From Spirochaetaceae bacterium (GTDB taxonomy: Bacteria > Spirochaetota > Spirochaetia > CADAEX01), in the NCBI GenBank assembly GCA_009780675.1, contig WQZP01000024.1, positions 1 through 33,395 on the forward strand: a stretch of 33,395 nt of DNA. Direction: 5' to 3'. A model generated the notes under the pieces. That model was not told where the DNA came from. It saw only the letters and a program-made list of their open reading frames with translations, and searched no databases. This document shows, one piece after another, positions 31,953 to 33,395 of this stretch. The position numbers were made by a program, and so were the translations under genes. Numbering within the stretch: the stretch's first letter is position 1; the number at the start of each line of letters is the position of its first letter.

Positions 31953-32981
31953 TTATACGGAAGCAGGAGTTCCCATTTTCCTTTTTTTCTTTACTGCAGA
32001 AATAGCCAAAGCTGTTATCCACGCAAGTAGAAATGTAATCCCGCTCCCAACTATTCCGGCAACTGATGTTCCGGTAAGAGAACCATCTTCGCCAGATGCT
32101 CTATAGTCATAGTCTGGCATAAAAGCTGTTGCTTCCTGTATCGTAACCATTCTTTCCATAAAAGATCCGCTAACCTCAAGCTCCTCTACGCCGGCTGTTC
32201 TCTCTATTGACCACTCAAGACCAGTTGGATGTTGTGAAGCAAAAATTGAAAGCGCTCCGCCTGCTGTAATTGTAATGGCTACCAAAGTCACTATAACATT
32301 CCGCAATGGAGCTGTTTTGGGAATAGGCGCGCCTGCGTTAGCGCTTTCCAAAATCTGAGGCTGCGCTTTATAAAGGAAGCAGAGAACAGCAGCTGTGATT
32401 ATCCCTTCAAGTATCCCGATTGCCAGGTGAATGGGCTGCATAAAAAGTGCAAAAGTTGTAAAAGGCAGTTCTGTAATGCCTGCTGCCTGTGTTTGTAACA
32501 CCACTCCAAATGCGCCGAGTTGTAAACTTACAACTACAGCAATCATGGATGCTATGCTGATAGTGGTCTTAGTGATTCCTTTTTTTAGTATGGGTTTAAA
32601 CAAAAGAGGGTAGATAACCAAGCAAGGTATAACACCCAGATTAAAAATATTGCAACCAAGAGCGAGCAATCCGCCGTCCGCAAAAAAAAGACTTTGGATT
32701 ATAAGAACTGCGGAAATCGTCAGCAGCGCAGGATAAGAACCAAGAAGCGCTGCAAGCAAAATCCCTCCCCCAATATGGCCGCTGGAACCAGTACCAGGGA
32801 TAGCAATATCAATCATCTGGGCTGCAAAAATAAAAGCTCCTGCTACCGCCATCATTGGGATCTTTTTTTCGGAAAGTTCGTCTTTTTTGATTTTTGCTAT
32901 AGAGTAGCCGACTGCAGCTGCGCTTGCAGCTAACATTGTGCAGCCTACTGCTGTTGATATAAGGGCATCTGCCATGTGCAT
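31953..32981 (-). CDS. nikMN: NikMN, fused substrate-binding components of the ECF nickel transporter
   Basis: 342 residues. It starts MHMADALIS with His2, where the N-terminal Met-His of NikM/CbiM coordinates the metal. A seven-helix CbiM domain follows (GTGSSGHIGGGILLAALLGSYPA; QSLFFADGGLLALGCNIFNLGV). The C-terminal ~90 residues are a NikN/PDGLE-type domain (HPTGLEWSIERT, a PDYDY stretch, and a last TM helix), so it is a natural M-N fusion. An AGGAGGA ribosome binding site supports the ATG. First gene of the nickel/Lar operon. Confidence 0.93.
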   Translation of the reverse strand: MHMADALISTAVGCTMLAASAAAVGYSIAKIKKDELSEKKIPMMAVAGAFIFAAQMIDIAIPGTGSSGHIGGGILLAALLGSYPALLTISAVLIIQSLFFADGGLLALGCNIFNLGVIPCLVIYPLLFKPILKKGITKTTISIASMIAVVVSLQLGAFGVVLQTQAAGITELPFTTFALFMQPIHLAIGILEGIITAAVLCFLYKAQPQILESANAGAPIPKTAPLRNVIVTLVAITITAGGALSIFASQHPTGLEWSIERTAGVEELEVSGSFMERMVTIQEATAFMPDYDYRASGEDGSLTGTSVAGIVGSGITFLLAWITALAISAVKKKRKMGTPASV

Positions 32982-33099
32982 AATAAAATCCTCCTAAAAA
33001 TAAAATGTCGCAAAAAATGCGTAAAAATTTCGCGCAAATTACCACTGCGCCAACGCCGTCATGACATTATTACTTTAGAAAGAAAATATTTGCTTATTT

Positions 33100-33117
33100 A
33101 TATATCTTCTGATATAT
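33100..33117. promoter_or_regulatory. palindromic operator candidate for the nickel operon
   Basis: ATATATC-TTCT-GATATAT is a perfect inverted repeat with 7-bp arms and a 4-bp spacer. It lies about 7 to 24 bases after the predicted transcription start of the minus-strand nickel operon, a usual place for a repressor. It does not match the classic NikR box (GTATGA-N16-TCATAC), so the regulator is unknown. Confidence 0.45.
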
Positions 33118-33129
33118 ATTGTCGAGTGT

Positions 33130-33159
33130 ATCTTATCATAAAGAATAAAAAAACGTCAA
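33130..33159 (-). promoter_or_regulatory. predicted promoter of the nikMN-lar operon
   Basis: On the minus strand TTGACG (33159-33154) and TAAGAT (33135-33130) are separated by 18 bases, a fair sigma-70-like pair. The predicted start near 33123 leaves a leader of about 140 bases before nikMN. The leader has small G+C hairpins (GCGCA paired with TGCGC) but I cannot recognise a known riboswitch in it. Confidence 0.5.
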
Positions 33160-33222
33160 GATTTGTATTTTTTTGATATTTTGAAAGAAAGTATTTTTCT
33201 ACAATTAAATTAGCATTTTATA

Positions 33223-33252
33223 TTGACAAGACTGTCTTTAAAGTGATATATT
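33223..33252 (+). promoter_or_regulatory. predicted promoter reading into the heptanucleotide repeat
   Basis: A perfect TTGACA (33223-33228) and TATATT (33247-33252) are separated by 18 bases. Transcription would start near 33259, just before an ATG at 33261 that opens a frame through the repeat array. It is divergent from the nickel-operon promoter. Confidence 0.6.
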
Positions 33253-33260
33253 CTTTTACG

Positions 33261-33395
33261 ATGAGTGCAAGTTTTTTGGTAAAAATTAATAAATTCTCAG
33301 CAATCAGCAATCAGCAATCAGCAATCAGCAATCAGCAATCAGCAATCAGCAATCAGCAATCAGCAATCAGCAATCAGCAATCAGCAATCAGCAAT
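33261..33395 (+). CDS. 5' end of an open frame through the repeat array (partial, doubtful)
   Basis: ATG at 33261 gives MSASFLVKINKF and then SAISNQQ repeated to the window edge without a stop. Seven bases are not a multiple of three, so all three frames are read in turn every 21 bases, giving a seven-residue repeat. No ribosome binding site is seen, and a start right at the transcript end would make it nearly leaderless. It may be a real phase-variable gene or only a repeat that happens to be open. Confidence 0.3.
   Translation, partial: MSASFLVKINKFSAISNQQSAISNQQSAISNQQSAISNQQSAISN
33297..33395 (+). repeat. heptanucleotide tandem repeat (TCAGCAA), about 14 copies, cut by window end
   Basis: Unit TCAGCAA repeats without any interruption from 33297 to the last base, so the true length is unknown. 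Perfect short-unit arrays are prone to slipped-strand copy-number change. It is not CRISPR, having no spacers. It may also be where a contig ended because of the repeat. Confidence 0.97.

Noticed and set aside
32982-33123. Nickel/cobalt or cobalamin riboswitch in the nikMN leader
   Set aside because: Only short weak hairpins are visible; I could not find the conserved cores of these riboswitches. A covariance-model search would settle it.
33297-33395. CRISPR array
   Set aside because: The 7-bp units are perfectly contiguous with no spacers, and no cas gene is near.

Overview
The window looks like a chromosomal piece of a low-GC spirochaete, most likely Treponema or a close relative. The best clue is the TRAP-transporter block at 2187-5978: a TatT-type lipoprotein, a DctP-type binding protein and a fused small+large membrane subunit, in the order known from Treponema pallidum. 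Short signal peptides ending in FAQQ fit too. Genus and habitat are inferred; no rRNA or complete tRNA gene is present.

Layout. (1) 1-355: the right end of something integrated to the left, with a 3' gene fragment and then the 3' part of a tRNA gene, probably tRNA-Arg(CCG), serving as an attachment-site scar. (2) 438-5978, plus strand: manA, a YaiI/DUF188 gene and the TatT/TatP/TatQM operon. (3) 12720-6034, minus strand: one compact operon headed by a NusG-family (LoaP-like) antiterminator, then an NDP-sugar dehydratase, a sugar aminotransferase and three subunits of a molybdenum-hydroxylase-like complex whose large subunit has lost active-site signatures. (4) 12.8-26.9 kb: an accessory region. 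Its left edge has an MNT/HEPN pair, a GNAT gene and an XRE regulator with a palindromic operator. Its right edge has a DUF3791 gene and a frameshifted DUF3990 remnant. (5) 32981-27011, minus strand: a nickel operon, nikMN-nikQ-nikO-DUF3842-larB-larC-larE, which imports Ni and makes the nickel-pincer nucleotide cofactor; larA is not in the window. (6) 33223-33395: a good promoter running into a heptanucleotide repeat array that reaches the window end.

The most interesting part is the plus-strand run 14920-26587. It starts with a secreted or membrane protein ending in four 13-residue Cys/Gly repeats (GTCGMGLGCSGGG type). A radical SAM/SPASM enzyme with a PqqD-like N-terminal recognition region is translationally coupled to it, so the pair looks like a RiPP-type precursor and maturase. 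Next come a kinase, a TerY-like vWA protein and a PP2C phosphatase (a TerY-P triad). Around the triad are four proteins that share one ~100-residue N-terminal helical module with different C-terminal parts: TM + HExxHxxGxxD metallopeptidase, zinc ribbon + FGE-fold domain, zinc ribbon + TM tail, and six TM + FHA-like domain. An ankyrin protein and two small envelope proteins close the run.

Working model (inference): the kinase/phosphatase pair, with TerY, sets the phosphorylation state of a membrane assembly built from the shared module. The assembly controls effectors, and the modified Cys-repeat protein is either a product or a substrate, possibly of the peptidase that is predicted to face outward.
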